A program made the translations under genes and the position numbers. This document shows positions 36,896 to 45,925 of a DNA stretch of 64,000 bases, piece after piece. The stretch comes from Fructobacillus americanaquae (GTDB lineage Bacteria > Bacillota > Bacilli > Lactobacillales > Lactobacillaceae). The stretch is taken from NCBI RefSeq assembly GCF_024029775.1, contig NZ_CP097122.1, positions 492,501 to 556,500 on the forward strand. Reading direction: 5' to 3'. The notes beneath the pieces were generated by a model. That model was not told the origin of the DNA. It saw only the letters and a list, made by a program, of their open reading frames with translations, and made no database searches. Each line of letters opens with the position of its first letter. Positions within the stretch are counted from its first letter, which is position 1.

Positions 36896-38100
36896 AATTT
36901 TCTCCTAACATCACTAATAAAATACAAAGAACCTGTAATCACAACAGTTTGCTGCAGATTTTCACTGAAGGCCTGGTCCAATGAATCATACCAAATCAGG
37001 TCCTGATTTGCTAAGTTCATCTGGTCTTTTTGTAGGCCAGGTCGGCCGGCAACGCCATCAAATGTCACCAAAGCCAACGTAATCTGCGGGTCTTGTTCAA
37101 GTTCCAAGAAAGCTAAATCAACATTTTTATCGGCCAAAGATCCAATAATAACTGTCACAGGACCTACCAGATTTTCCTTAATTGACTGATGCAAGGCCTG
37201 AATACCAGCCTGGTTATGGGCTCCATCTAAATAAATCTTTGGCTGAATTTGTTCAAAGCGTCCGGCCAAAAAAGTCCGATTCAAGCCTGCTTGAATCACT
37301 TCATCTTGCAAATCAGGTCGCCAAGTTTTCAGTGCTAACACTGCGGTCGCTGTATTGTCGGCTTGAAAGCTCCCCGGCAAAGCTGACTGGAAAGGCCCAA
37401 CCTGCGCCACCAATACTGGACTGCCCATCTCTTGGGCTTGAGCTTCAATCACTTCTTTCGCTTCAGCTGTGACCCCTGGGCCAATCACCGTTTTTGCTCC
37501 CGGCTTGATAATTCCGGCTTTTTGACCAGCGATGGCTGCGATTGTGTCACCAAGCATTGCCTGGTGATCCAAAGCCACAGTCGTTATGACGGCAACCTTG
37601 GTTGTCTTTAAAATATTGGTCGAATCAAAACGGCCCCCAATCCCAACTTCAACTACAGCCAAATCCAGGTCTTGATCGGCAAAGTAGAGGAACATAATAG
37701 CCGTCACAACTTCAAATTCAGTTGGTGTCAGCTGACCCGCAGATGCCTGCTCTACTTGGTCAGTTGCTTTCTGAACTTGACCAGTATAAAAAATCAAATC
37801 AGCCGGTGTGATTAGTTCGCCATTGATTTGAAACCGTTCCCGAAAGTCAGTCATAAATGGCGACGTAAAAGTTCCAACACGCAGACCAGCTGCCTGAGCA
37901 ACAACAGTCACCATGGTTGCAACTGAACCCTTGCCATTCGTGCCAGTAATATGAATGGTTTCCGGCAGATGATCTTCGGGATGATCCAAAGCCGTCATCA
38001 GGGCCTCTAAGCGGGTGAAGCTATCTTTTTTACCAGCTTTTGGCCGGCCATGAATATAGGCCAAGGCCTCTTCAATTCTCTGCACTAACGGTTCTCCCAA
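36877..38100 (-). CDS. folC: folylpolyglutamate synthase / dihydrofolate synthase
   Basis: A 407-residue Mur-ligase-family enzyme that adds glutamate to folates. The P-loop TITGTNGKGSVATMV type motif is near residue 48-60, AVVEVGIGGRFDSTN near 140 and DGAHNQAG near 295. It overlaps the following MFS gene by 19 bases. No folate biosynthesis genes are near, so it may serve folate salvage. Confidence 0.95.
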   Translation of the reverse strand: MGEPLVQRIEEALAYIHGRPKAGKKDSFTRLEALMTALDHPEDHLPETIHITGTNGKGSVATMVTVVAQAAGLRVGTFTSPFMTDFRERFQINGELITPADLIFYTGQVQKATDQVEQASAGQLTPTEFEVVTAIMFLYFADQDLDLAVVEVGIGGRFDSTNILKTTKVAVITTVALDHQAMLGDTIAAIAGQKAGIIKPGAKTVIGPGVTAEAKEVIEAQAQEMGSPVLVAQVGPFQSALPGSFQADNTATAVLALKTWRPDLQDEVIQAGLNRTFLAGRFEQIQPKIYLDGAHNQAGIQALHQSIKENLVGPVTVIIGSLADKNVDLAFLELEQDPQITLALVTFDGVAGRPGLQKDQMNLANQDLIWYDSLDQAFSENLQQTVVITGSLYFISDVRRKLCQKKS

Positions 38101-38281
38101 CTATAGTTCTAATATCCATTATAACGAGATAAAGGCAAAAAAACTGCTTGATTATGATTTGAACCCCAAAATTAGGATATCTCATTGGATAGCCTTGAAG
38201 AATCAGTTTGGCACCACTATCCTGATTGCACCAAAGATGATCACTAGTAATTTTTCCTTCTTTCTGATTATTTGGTCATAG

Positions 38282-38317
38282 AAAACCCCGAAATTTGTTT
38301 GTCAAAATTTCGGGGTT
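38282..38317 (-). terminator. terminator of cshA
   Basis: 11-bp inverted repeat AACCCCGAAAT / ATTTCGGGGTT followed on the minus strand by TTTT. The remaining intergenic part, 38101-38281, shows no gene. Confidence 0.85.
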
Positions 38318-38384
38318 CATCACGATGACAGAAGGTTTTACACTTTGTAAGCCATAAAACCGACCGATTTGTATTGTATCTATT

Positions 38385-39935
38385 TTAGTCTTTTTCGCGA
38401 ACAGTAAAGTCACGACGGCGGCGATTGCCACCACCTTGATGTCCACCACGGTTATCGCGGTTTTCAGAATGTGAACGGTTCCCACCACGGTAACCGCCAC
38501 CATTACCATTACGACGACCACCGCCATTGCCGCGATAGCCACCACCATTACCATTTGAACGGCGGTTCCCACCACGGTAGCCACCACGACGTGATGATGA
38601 ACCACCCTTGCGACGAGGCAAAGGACGTTCACGTGACAAAACAACTGGCGCGTTTTGCTTATCCAACCCAGCCACAGCAGCCAACAAACCAGCAGCCAAT
38701 TGTTCAGCTGTGAATTGCGACGTCATTTGGTTAACTTGTTCTTGCAATTCAGCGGGGTTCAAGCCTTTAATTGTTGCGGCTGCGGTATCAATGGCCCCGT
38801 TAATTCGACCAATCCGGGCTTCCTTCAATGTTGCTGGTTGCAATGGCGTCATACGCTTCTTCGTTAATTCTTCAACAGCACGCAAGTAATCCATTTCATT
38901 TGGTGCAACCAATGTTACTGAAACACCTTCGGCACCGGCACGACCAGTACGGCCAATACGGTGAACATATGATTCTGGATCTTGTGGAATATCAAAGTTA
39001 TAAACGTGACTCACGTCCTTAACATCCAACCCACGAGCAGCAACATCGGTTGCAACCAAGAGGTTAATTTCATGGGCCTTAAATTGGTCCAAGACACGTG
39101 AACGCATTTGTTGTGTCAAATCACCGTGTAAACCAGCGGCACGGTATCCCCGGGCTTCCAATCCACGGGCCAATTCTTCTACTCGACGCTTTGTCCGACC
39201 AAAGACAATCCCCAAGAATGGTTCTTGAATATCGATTGTCCGAGTCAGGGCATCAAACTTTTCTTCGTGACGAACACGAATGAAGTATTGATCAACCAAA
39301 TCAGTTGTCAATTGCTTAGCCTTGATTTGGATATATTCAGGATTAGTCATAAACTTCATCCCGATTCGCTTGATAGCTTCAGGCATTGTTGCCGAGAACA
39401 ACAATGTCTGACGGTGGTCAGGAACTTGAGCGATGATGGCCTCAATGTCATCCAAAAAGCCCATGTTCAACATTTCATCGGCTTCATCCAAAACCAATGT
39501 CTTCACACCGAAAAGCTTGGCAGTCTTACGGTTAATATGGTCCAACAAACGACCCGGAGTTCCAACTAAAATTTGTGGATGGGACTTCAAGCCCTTAATT
39601 TGTGGGCGGATATCGGCACCACCGAAGACCACTTGAACGTTGACTGACTTGTCAGAACCAAGCTTCTTCAATTCTTCAGCAGTCTGGATTGCTAATTCTC
39701 GTGTCGGTGAGATGATCACGGCTTGGATGTTTTGATCATTCAAGTCGATGTTTTCCAAGATTGGCAAACCAAAAGCGGCTGTCTTACCAGTTCCTGTTTG
39801 AGCTTGACCGATAACATCCTTACCAGCTAAGGTCAAAGGAATTGTTTTTTCTTGGATGGGGGTTGCTTCAACGTAGCCGTGGGCTTCGATTGACTGCAAA
39901 ATGGCTTGTGACAAGCCGAGTTCATTAAACTTCAA
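38385..39935 (-). CDS. cshA: DEAD-box RNA helicase CshA
   Basis: A 516-residue helicase with all core motifs: Q motif near residue 20-30, AQTGTGKTA near 47, PTRELA, GTPGRLLDH, DEAD near 150, SAT near 180 and HRIGRTGRAG near 325. The C-terminus is a ~75-residue RGG-rich tail (RRGGYRGGN and related repeats) that binds RNA. CshA works with RNase Y in RNA decay. The start is placed at a TTG (39935) because AAGGAG lies six bases before it; the upstream GTG at 39956 would place that site inside the gene. Confidence 0.95.
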   Translation of the reverse strand: MKFNELGLSQAILQSIEAHGYVEATPIQEKTIPLTLAGKDVIGQAQTGTGKTAAFGLPILENIDLNDQNIQAVIISPTRELAIQTAEELKKLGSDKSVNVQVVFGGADIRPQIKGLKSHPQILVGTPGRLLDHINRKTAKLFGVKTLVLDEADEMLNMGFLDDIEAIIAQVPDHRQTLLFSATMPEAIKRIGMKFMTNPEYIQIKAKQLTTDLVDQYFIRVRHEEKFDALTRTIDIQEPFLGIVFGRTKRRVEELARGLEARGYRAAGLHGDLTQQMRSRVLDQFKAHEINLLVATDVAARGLDVKDVSHVYNFDIPQDPESYVHRIGRTGRAGAEGVSVTLVAPNEMDYLRAVEELTKKRMTPLQPATLKEARIGRINGAIDTAAATIKGLNPAELQEQVNQMTSQFTAEQLAAGLLAAVAGLDKQNAPVVLSRERPLPRRKGGSSSRRGGYRGGNRRSNGNGGGYRGNGGGRRNGNGGGYRGGNRSHSENRDNRGGHQGGGNRRRRDFTVREKD

Positions 39936-40063
39936 AATTATCTCCTTTTTGCGCACTGGGTCAGCGCGCCCTGACTCATTTCTGAGCCGTTTCCATCATA
40001 ACGTGCCACCAGCACGTCAAAAATACGCCAAGCAGTTTATAGTCTAGCTGGGCTGACTAGTGT

Positions 40064-41242
40064 TTAGGAAGGAACCTTCGTTCCTGTTAACTTCTCATAT
40101 AGGTCATGTGAGAGACCCTCAAAGCTGTGACCATGGTAATACTGATTTGCCAATAAAAGCACAGCGTCCTGGCTATTCTTGCCCAAAACAACGGACGGCT
40201 CAAAACCATTAAAAATCCCATGAGAGGTATAAATATTACCATAGCGGTAAAGACCTGAGACATAGTGAGCCGGCAAGTGCTGGACTAAAAGAGCCATTGG
40301 GTTTTGGAAGAAAGCACCATGGAAGAAGAGCCAATAAGCCCGGTAAAGCATCCCAGCTGACATTGCCAGGTTCCCAGTTCCAGTCTCTCGCTCATTTTCA
40401 ACCTTAGTAACACCGGTTGGACTGGTGAGATCCTTTTGATAACCTAAGGCAGCCTGATGATCCTCTGCAAACCGTGTATAATCATCAATTCCGAGCTCGT
40501 ACTGCTTGTTATAGTAGTCTTTAACCATTTTGTCAAAGGACTGACCCGAAATTTTCATTAAAATACCAGCCAACAATCGGTAATTAACCGGCTGATACGA
40601 CCAACCAGCACCAGAACCAATCGCCACTCCGGTTTCCTGCGTATTATCGGCCGAGAACTGAGCATTATCTTGGTCAGAAGTAAAAGTCGTGGGTTGCAAC
40701 TTTTGCTGCAAAGAAGAGGTCATCGTCAATAAGTCGCGAATCGAAATCTGATCAGCATTGGCAATGTTGGGGTAAAACTGACTCAAGTGGTCATCATAGG
40801 AAAGCTTCTTTTCAGAAACCGCCTGACCGACTAAAACAGCTGTCAAAAATTTAGCGGAAGAAGCAATATGATAAACCGTTTGGGCACTGTTGGGCATCTG
40901 CTGACTATAATTAGCAAATCCATAACCCTGGTTTAAAATAATTTTGCCATCCTTAATGACTAAGGCTGTTCCAGTAAAATCTGCACTCTTTAATTTCTGG
41001 TCAATTGCTTGAGCAGTCTGATTTTGCGGACCAATGTCTTTTTTTAAATTTTTAACATTATCGGCCGAAAATATTTTTTGTTTAGACAAAATCGCTTGTG
41101 GACTAGCCTTAGTTAACTTTGCTAAACCAATTGCTCCCCCAATAAAAAGAATAATCAAGATAATCGTTGACAAAGCTAGCCAATGATCCCGATACCAGAG
41201 TGTTTTTACTTTTTCTGGAAAAAGATCAACCCGTTTAAGCAT
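40064..41242 (-). CDS. membrane-anchored serine hydrolase, beta-lactamase/PBP-like
   Basis: A 392-residue protein with an N-terminal transmembrane segment (about 24-46) and an extracellular domain of the class C beta-lactamase/esterase type. The nucleophile motif SSAK (in HIASSAKFLTAV) fits SxxK near residue 125. The second motif, normally YxN in YSNxNY, reads YQPVNY, and a SHGIFNGF stretch may replace the HTG-type third motif. It overlaps the murF stop by eight bases (ATGCTTAA), so the two are translated together, which suggests a role in peptidoglycan. Activity is uncertain. Confidence 0.85.
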   Translation of the reverse strand: MLKRVDLFPEKVKTLWYRDHWLALSTIILIILFIGGAIGLAKLTKASPQAILSKQKIFSADNVKNLKKDIGPQNQTAQAIDQKLKSADFTGTALVIKDGKIILNQGYGFANYSQQMPNSAQTVYHIASSAKFLTAVLVGQAVSEKKLSYDDHLSQFYPNIANADQISIRDLLTMTSSLQQKLQPTTFTSDQDNAQFSADNTQETGVAIGSGAGWSYQPVNYRLLAGILMKISGQSFDKMVKDYYNKQYELGIDDYTRFAEDHQAALGYQKDLTSPTGVTKVENERETGTGNLAMSAGMLYRAYWLFFHGAFFQNPMALLVQHLPAHYVSGLYRYGNIYTSHGIFNGFEPSVVLGKNSQDAVLLLANQYYHGHSFEGLSHDLYEKLTGTKVPS

Positions 41243-42599
41243 GGCTTCCACCCTGCTTGCCTTGATCAGCAACCAAATAGTCCACCACCTTTTCCAAGTG
41301 GATGCCATGACTGGCCTTCAAGAAGACACAATCATTGGCACTAAGGTTTTTTGTCAAATCAGTCATGAGTGCTGCCAACTGGTCCGTTTGATATAAGTGA
41401 ACCTGCTCAGATAACAACGTTTCCTGCAACGCTGTTCCTAGGTTTTCCACCATCAAAGGGCCAACCAGGTAAACGGCTTTTGGTTGTGCCTGCAAGACGG
41501 CTTCCTTTAAGTCAGCGTGGAGAGCCGGTGCCGCTTCACCAAGTTCAAGCATATCGCCAAGAACTAAGACTAAATTTTCAGTATGATCCTTTGCCAACGC
41601 TGTCAAAACTTCTTTGGTGGCCGTTGGATTGGCGTTATAAACATCCGAAATGACCATTGCCCCATTAGCTGCTGTCAGTAACTGGGTGCGGTTTTTCGTT
41701 AACGCAAAATTTTTCAAGGCTAAAGCAATCGTTTGGAGGTCCAAACCGAAAGCTTGGCCAACACGAATTGCCGCCAAGGCATTCCTAACATTATAACGGC
41801 CCAGGAGCGGAATTGCAAATTCTTGACCCTGATCACTAAATTTTGTCTCCTGTAACGTCTCGACACAGTCATTTGGTTCCGGCCCAAAACTAACCGTCTT
41901 GGCTGGCAACCCTTTGGCGTCCTGCAAGAGTGGCTCATCTGTTGGAATCAACAATTCCCCATTCGGCTTTAGGCCAGCAATAATTTCCAACTTGGCTTTG
42001 GCAATGTTAGCTCGTGTCTTAAAGAATTGAAGATGAGCCTCACCAATCATGGTAATGACGGCCAAATCAGGTTGAGCCAATGTTGACAAAGCCGTCAACT
42101 GACCCGGGCGGTCCATGCCCATCTCCAAGACCAAAACCTCAGTTGTCTCTGGCATCGTCAAAATGGTCACCGGCAGACCAATTTCATTATTAAAATTAGC
42201 CGGCGTCTTAAAGGTTTGATACTTCGTAGCTAAAATCGCAGCAACCATGTCCTTGGTGGTCGTTTTTCCATTCGAACCAGTAATGGCAACGACCTTTGGC
42301 TGAACCGTTTGCAGGTAAAACTTTGCTAATGCCTGCAGGCCCACCAAGGTATCGTCAACCACTACCGCTGGTACAGTCCCATCAATAACATGTTGTGTCT
42401 GTGCTAGAACACCGGTTGCCCCATTTTTGAGTGCCTGGCCAATATAATCATGGCCATCTTGATCACCAACTAGGGCAACAAACAGGTCCCCGGCTTTGAC
42501 CTGGCGGGAATCAAAGGCAACACCCGTCACCATTTGATTGGCCGGTCCCTGTAGACTACCCTTAGTTGCTTGTGCGATTGTCTGTAATGAAAGGTTCAT
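41235..42599 (-). CDS. murF: UDP-MurNAc-tripeptide--D-Ala-D-Ala ligase
   Basis: A 454-residue Mur ligase that adds the terminal D-Ala-D-Ala (or here perhaps D-Ala-D-Lac, as in Leuconostoc-group bacteria) to the peptidoglycan precursor. The P-loop GSNGKTTTKDMV is near residue 108, NFNNEIGLP near 135 and DVYNANPTA near 325. It is followed by the serine hydrolase gene with overlapping stop and start codons. Confidence 0.95.
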   Translation of the reverse strand: MNLSLQTIAQATKGSLQGPANQMVTGVAFDSRQVKAGDLFVALVGDQDGHDYIGQALKNGATGVLAQTQHVIDGTVPAVVVDDTLVGLQALAKFYLQTVQPKVVAITGSNGKTTTKDMVAAILATKYQTFKTPANFNNEIGLPVTILTMPETTEVLVLEMGMDRPGQLTALSTLAQPDLAVITMIGEAHLQFFKTRANIAKAKLEIIAGLKPNGELLIPTDEPLLQDAKGLPAKTVSFGPEPNDCVETLQETKFSDQGQEFAIPLLGRYNVRNALAAIRVGQAFGLDLQTIALALKNFALTKNRTQLLTAANGAMVISDVYNANPTATKEVLTALAKDHTENLVLVLGDMLELGEAAPALHADLKEAVLQAQPKAVYLVGPLMVENLGTALQETLLSEQVHLYQTDQLAALMTDLTKNLSANDCVFLKASHGIHLEKVVDYLVADQGKQGGSHA

Positions 42600-42638
42600 A
42601 GCAATTAATTTCCTTGTTTAGTAAAAATTTGGGTGACG

Positions 42639-42737
42639 CTTAGTTTTATTTATAAACAACCATCTTCTGATATCAATGGTACGTAATCTTAATGCCTTAT
42701 AAACAACCATCATCTGTTTTAAATAGCACTTAGTTTT
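42639..42737. repeat. imperfect direct repeat between murF and rlmD-like gene
   Basis: The 19-mer TATAAACAACCATCTTCTG (42651-42669) recurs with one mismatch at 42698-42716. CTTAGTTTT flanks it at both ends (42639-42647 and at the end of the methyltransferase gene). The unit could be a small duplication of an operator or leader. Confidence 0.6.
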
Positions 42738-44118
42738 CGTTCTTTTGTAAAACGGTAATCGTCTCAATATGGGCAGTTTGAGGAAATTGGTCCACCGGAA
42801 CAACCGGCCCCTTAATCTCGTAACCCAAGTCTTGAAACAAGGCGACATCGCGGGCAGCAGTCACAGGGTTACAAGAAACGTAAACCACGCGCTCAGGACC
42901 CATTTCAGCAGTTTTTTCAATTAACTTTGGCGTCAACCCCCGTCGTGGTGGGTCAACAAAGACAACGTCTGGTTGAAACCCTTGCTTTTGCCAATCTTCA
43001 AACTGATCCGGGGCATCGCGCTCAATGTAACTGGCATTGTCAATCTGATTTAATGCCAAATTCTTCTTAGCATCCAGTACTGCTCCTGGTACGACCTCAA
43101 CACCAATCACTTCCTTGACACGGTCGGCGACTGAAATTCCAATTGTTCCAATCCCCGCATAGGCATCAATGACGACATCCGTCGGCTTCAAATCAGCCAA
43201 GTCAGCTGCCTTTTGATACAGCTTTTCTGTCATTACCGGGTTAACTTGATAAAAGGAATTTGGGCCAATTAAGAACTTTTTCCCAAGCAATGTATCTTCA
43301 ATGACCGCCTGTCCAAAGAGAACACGGTTGTTGGCGCTTAATTGGACATAATCTTTTTTGGGTGCAAAGTTTAAGATTAGGGATGTCAAATCGGGCAAGG
43401 CAGCCACAATATCATCGACGAGTCCCGCCTCATCAGACAAGGCATCCTCATTGGTCACCAAAACCACCATTAACTGTTGGCTATAATAGCCTCGGCGAAC
43501 CATCACATAACGAATGGCCCCCTTTTCTTGGTCCGGATCATAGGCAGAGATACCTCGTTTAGCAAGAATCTCACGGACGATGATAATCACTTGGTCTACC
43601 CTGGCATCATTGACATAGTAGTCTTCCATCGGTACCAAATGGTGACTACCCCGTTGATAAAAGCCGGATAAAAGCTGCCCATCCTGCCACTTAAGGGGAA
43701 CAACTGTTTTGTTGCGGTAGTAAGTTGGCGTTGTGTCCATCGTAATCGGATCAGCAACAGTCACTTGCAGACCAGCATCGTGAAATTTTTTTTGCACGAT
43801 CTGTTGTTTAAATGCCTTTTGATTGGCATAGGCCCAGTTGACCAAGGGCGCCGTCCCGGCCTCAACCAAATATTGCCGGTCCTGATTTTTGCGTCCAGTA
43901 CTCGCTTTAGCCCATGCCAAAATTTTTCCATAGGCGGAATACTTATCCACCTGGATAATTTCAATTTGAACTTCCTCACCAAGCATGGCATCAGCTAAAT
44001 AAATCGGATACTCGGAAAAGCCAGCTAAAAAGGCCATCCCCATCCCATTTTGGCGAATTTCTTTGATAGTGACCGTCAACTTTTCATGTAATTTAACAGG
44101 TACGATTGTCTTTGCCAT
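42730..44118 (-). CDS. TrmA-family rRNA (uracil-5-)-methyltransferase, without Fe-S cysteines
   Basis: A 462-residue RlmD/RlmCD-type 5-methyluridine methyltransferase. An N-terminal TRAM domain (about 5-65) precedes the SAM-binding domain with IDAYAGIGTIGIS near residue 305, FVDPPRRG near 380 and the catalytic Cys in VYVSCNPVT near 410. That is the only Cys; the CX5CGGC type cluster motif of RlmD is missing, replaced by APLVNWAYANQKAF. Lactobacillales RlmCD enzymes methylate U747 and U1939 of 23S rRNA; the target here is inferred. GGAGG is four bases before the second of two ATGs, so I start at 44118. Confidence 0.92.
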   Translation of the reverse strand: MAKTIVPVKLHEKLTVTIKEIRQNGMGMAFLAGFSEYPIYLADAMLGEEVQIEIIQVDKYSAYGKILAWAKASTGRKNQDRQYLVEAGTAPLVNWAYANQKAFKQQIVQKKFHDAGLQVTVADPITMDTTPTYYRNKTVVPLKWQDGQLLSGFYQRGSHHLVPMEDYYVNDARVDQVIIIVREILAKRGISAYDPDQEKGAIRYVMVRRGYYSQQLMVVLVTNEDALSDEAGLVDDIVAALPDLTSLILNFAPKKDYVQLSANNRVLFGQAVIEDTLLGKKFLIGPNSFYQVNPVMTEKLYQKAADLADLKPTDVVIDAYAGIGTIGISVADRVKEVIGVEVVPGAVLDAKKNLALNQIDNASYIERDAPDQFEDWQKQGFQPDVVFVDPPRRGLTPKLIEKTAEMGPERVVYVSCNPVTAARDVALFQDLGYEIKGPVVPVDQFPQTAHIETITVLQKNEN

Positions 44119-44182
44119 CATGCCTCCAACACTCTGCTTGGTGCTAACTCACCGCCAACAAATGCTTTTTCCACAAGCCAAG

Positions 44183-44211
44183 AAAAAACGCCCACCGAGG
44201 TGAGCGTTTTT
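44183..44211 (-). terminator. terminator of rpmE2
   Basis: On the minus strand AAAACGC ... GCGTTTT with inner CAC/GTG pairs, followed by TTTTT, shortly after the L31 stop. Confidence 0.85.
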
Positions 44212-44221
44212 ATCCAACAAC

Positions 44222-44482
44222 TTAGTCGTTGTTCTTGAAGCCGAAGTTAGCAAACTTCTTGTTAAACTTGTCAACCGCACCATCAGCTTGAGTAAACTTC
44301 TGCTTACCAGTGTAGAATGGGTGTGAATCTGAAGTGATTTCCATACGTACTGATGGATATTCTTGACCTTCAAAATCAGTAGTTGTGTCAGTTGCAACAA
44401 CAGATGCTGACAAGAACTTCTTACCAGTTGCGGCATCAATAAAGACAACTGGACGGTAATCTGGATGGATTTCTTTTTTCAT
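44222..44482 (-). CDS. rpmE2: ribosomal protein L31, type B (zinc-free)
   Basis: An 86-residue L31. [24 protein letters not shown] and [11 protein letters not shown] are family signatures. The CxxC zinc-binding residues of type A are absent, so this is the zinc-independent form. It has its own consensus promoter and terminator. Confidence 0.97.
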   Translation of the reverse strand: MKKEIHPDYRPVVFIDAATGKKFLSASVVATDTTTDFEGQEYPSVRMEITSDSHPFYTGKQKFTQADGAVDKFNKKFANFGFKNND

Positions 44483-44538
44483 GAGTATCTCCTTAGCGCC
44501 CTGATTTTATTAAATCAGAGTCAGTTATTAACTTAACT

Positions 44539-44567
44539 ATTTTATCACAGCGATATTATCCATGCAA
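44539..44567 (-). promoter_or_regulatory. promoter of rpmE2
   Basis: On the minus strand TTGCAT (44567-44562), 17 bases, TAAAAT (44544-44539). The -35 is a few bases after the murA stop codon. Confidence 0.78.
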
Positions 44568-44569
44568 GG

Positions 44570-45856
44570 TTAAGGCATCAAGTTAATTAAATCAACACCT
44601 TCAATTGTTAAATCAACGCCCAAAGAAGCTAATTTATCAGCCAAGCGGTCGTAACCTCGCAAAATATGAGTGGCGTTTTCAATCACGGTTTGACCATCGG
44701 CCATAATCCCGGCAATGACCAAGGCGGCGCCTGCACGAATCTCAGCCGCTTCCACCGTTGCGCCAACTAAACGTTCAGAATGGTTGACCTTGATTTCACC
44801 TGGGTTTAATGACGATAACTCTGCACCCATCCGTCGCAATTCGGCAATATGCTTATTACGCATTGGATAGATGGTCTCAGTAATCGTGCTTTCGCCTTCA
44901 GCTAAAAACAAAAGTGGTGTGATCGGTTGTTGCAAATCAGTCGCAAAACCAGGATATGGCATCGTCTTAATGGCAACAGGCTTCAAATCATGGCTTGGCC
45001 CAATAAAGACTGAATCCTCACCGATCTGCATATCAACACCCATTTCCAACAACTTTGAAGTGTAGGACTCCAAGTGTTCTGGAATGACGTTTTTGATGGT
45101 GACACCATCACCAAAGGCCGCAGCCATGGCCATGTACGTGCCCGCCTCAATCCGATCGGGAATCACTGTGTGGGTATTACGCGCTTCCAAGCGGTCAACA
45201 CCTGTGATGCGAATCGTATCGGTTCCAGCGCCACGGATATTGGCCCCCATGTTGTTCAAGAAAGTCGCAATATCGATAATTTCCGGTTCCTTGGCCACGT
45301 TTTCAATAATCGTCTGCCCCTTAGCCCTTACGGCAGCCAAAATAATATTGATAGTAGCCCCAACAGAAACCGTATCAAGAGTTACCCGCGCCCCTGTCAA
45401 GCCGTGGGCAGTTGCGTCAAGGGTAATCACATCACCAACTTCAGTCACCGTTGCACCCAATGCTTCAAAGCCTTTAATGTGCTGATCGATTGGTCGTGAT
45501 CCGAGGTTATCACCACCAGGAAAAGTCACCGTTGCTCGACCAAAGCGGCCCAGCAACGCTCCCATGAAGTAATAAGAGGCCCGCAATGATTTAATGGCCG
45601 TTGAAGGCAATTCAGATTCCGTGATTGTGGTTGGATCAATCGAAAGATCACCATTCGCGAAATTAGAACGAACGTTCATCGCAGCGAGAATATACTGTAA
45701 GTTTTTAACATCTAAAATTTGTGGAACGTTGTCAAAGTTGACCGGCGTGTCGGCCAGAATTGCGGCGGGAATCAATGCAACCGTTGAGTTCTTAGCTCCG
45801 CCAATGGTTACCGCACCTGAAATCTTGTGGCCACCGTTAATAATAATTTTTGCCAT
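44570..45856 (-). CDS. murA: UDP-GlcNAc 1-carboxyvinyltransferase with Asp at the fosfomycin-target Cys
   Basis: A 428-residue MurA that makes the first committed peptidoglycan precursor from UDP-GlcNAc and phosphoenolpyruvate. GGAKNSTVALIPAAIL at the N-terminus carries the catalytic Lys, GFATDLQQP the catalytic Asp, and RGYDRL is near the end. The active-site loop reads FPGGDNLGSRPID: residue 116 is Asp where most bacteria have the Cys attacked by fosfomycin (Cys115 in E. coli). A weak AGGA lies before the ATG at 45856. It sits between rpmE2 and pheT. Confidence 0.96.
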   Translation of the reverse strand: MAKIIINGGHKISGAVTIGGAKNSTVALIPAAILADTPVNFDNVPQILDVKNLQYILAAMNVRSNFANGDLSIDPTTITESELPSTAIKSLRASYYFMGALLGRFGRATVTFPGGDNLGSRPIDQHIKGFEALGATVTEVGDVITLDATAHGLTGARVTLDTVSVGATINIILAAVRAKGQTIIENVAKEPEIIDIATFLNNMGANIRGAGTDTIRITGVDRLEARNTHTVIPDRIEAGTYMAMAAAFGDGVTIKNVIPEHLESYTSKLLEMGVDMQIGEDSVFIGPSHDLKPVAIKTMPYPGFATDLQQPITPLLFLAEGESTITETIYPMRNKHIAELRRMGAELSSLNPGEIKVNHSERLVGATVEAAEIRAGAALVIAGIMADGQTVIENATHILRGYDRLADKLASLGVDLTIEGVDLINLMP

Positions 45857-45925
45857 AAGGGCTATCCTACTTGTTTTTGGTTTTACCCTAATTATATCGT
45901 TTTTGTTACAACATGACAATCAAAA

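Noticed and set aside
38400-38620. Possible tandem repeat or CRISPR-like array
   Set aside because: The periodic pattern is the RGG-repeat coding sequence; there are no constant repeats with unique spacers.
38276-38713. Val/Ala- or His-rich frames at the end of cshA
   Set aside because: They are shadows of the RGG-repeat codons of cshA.
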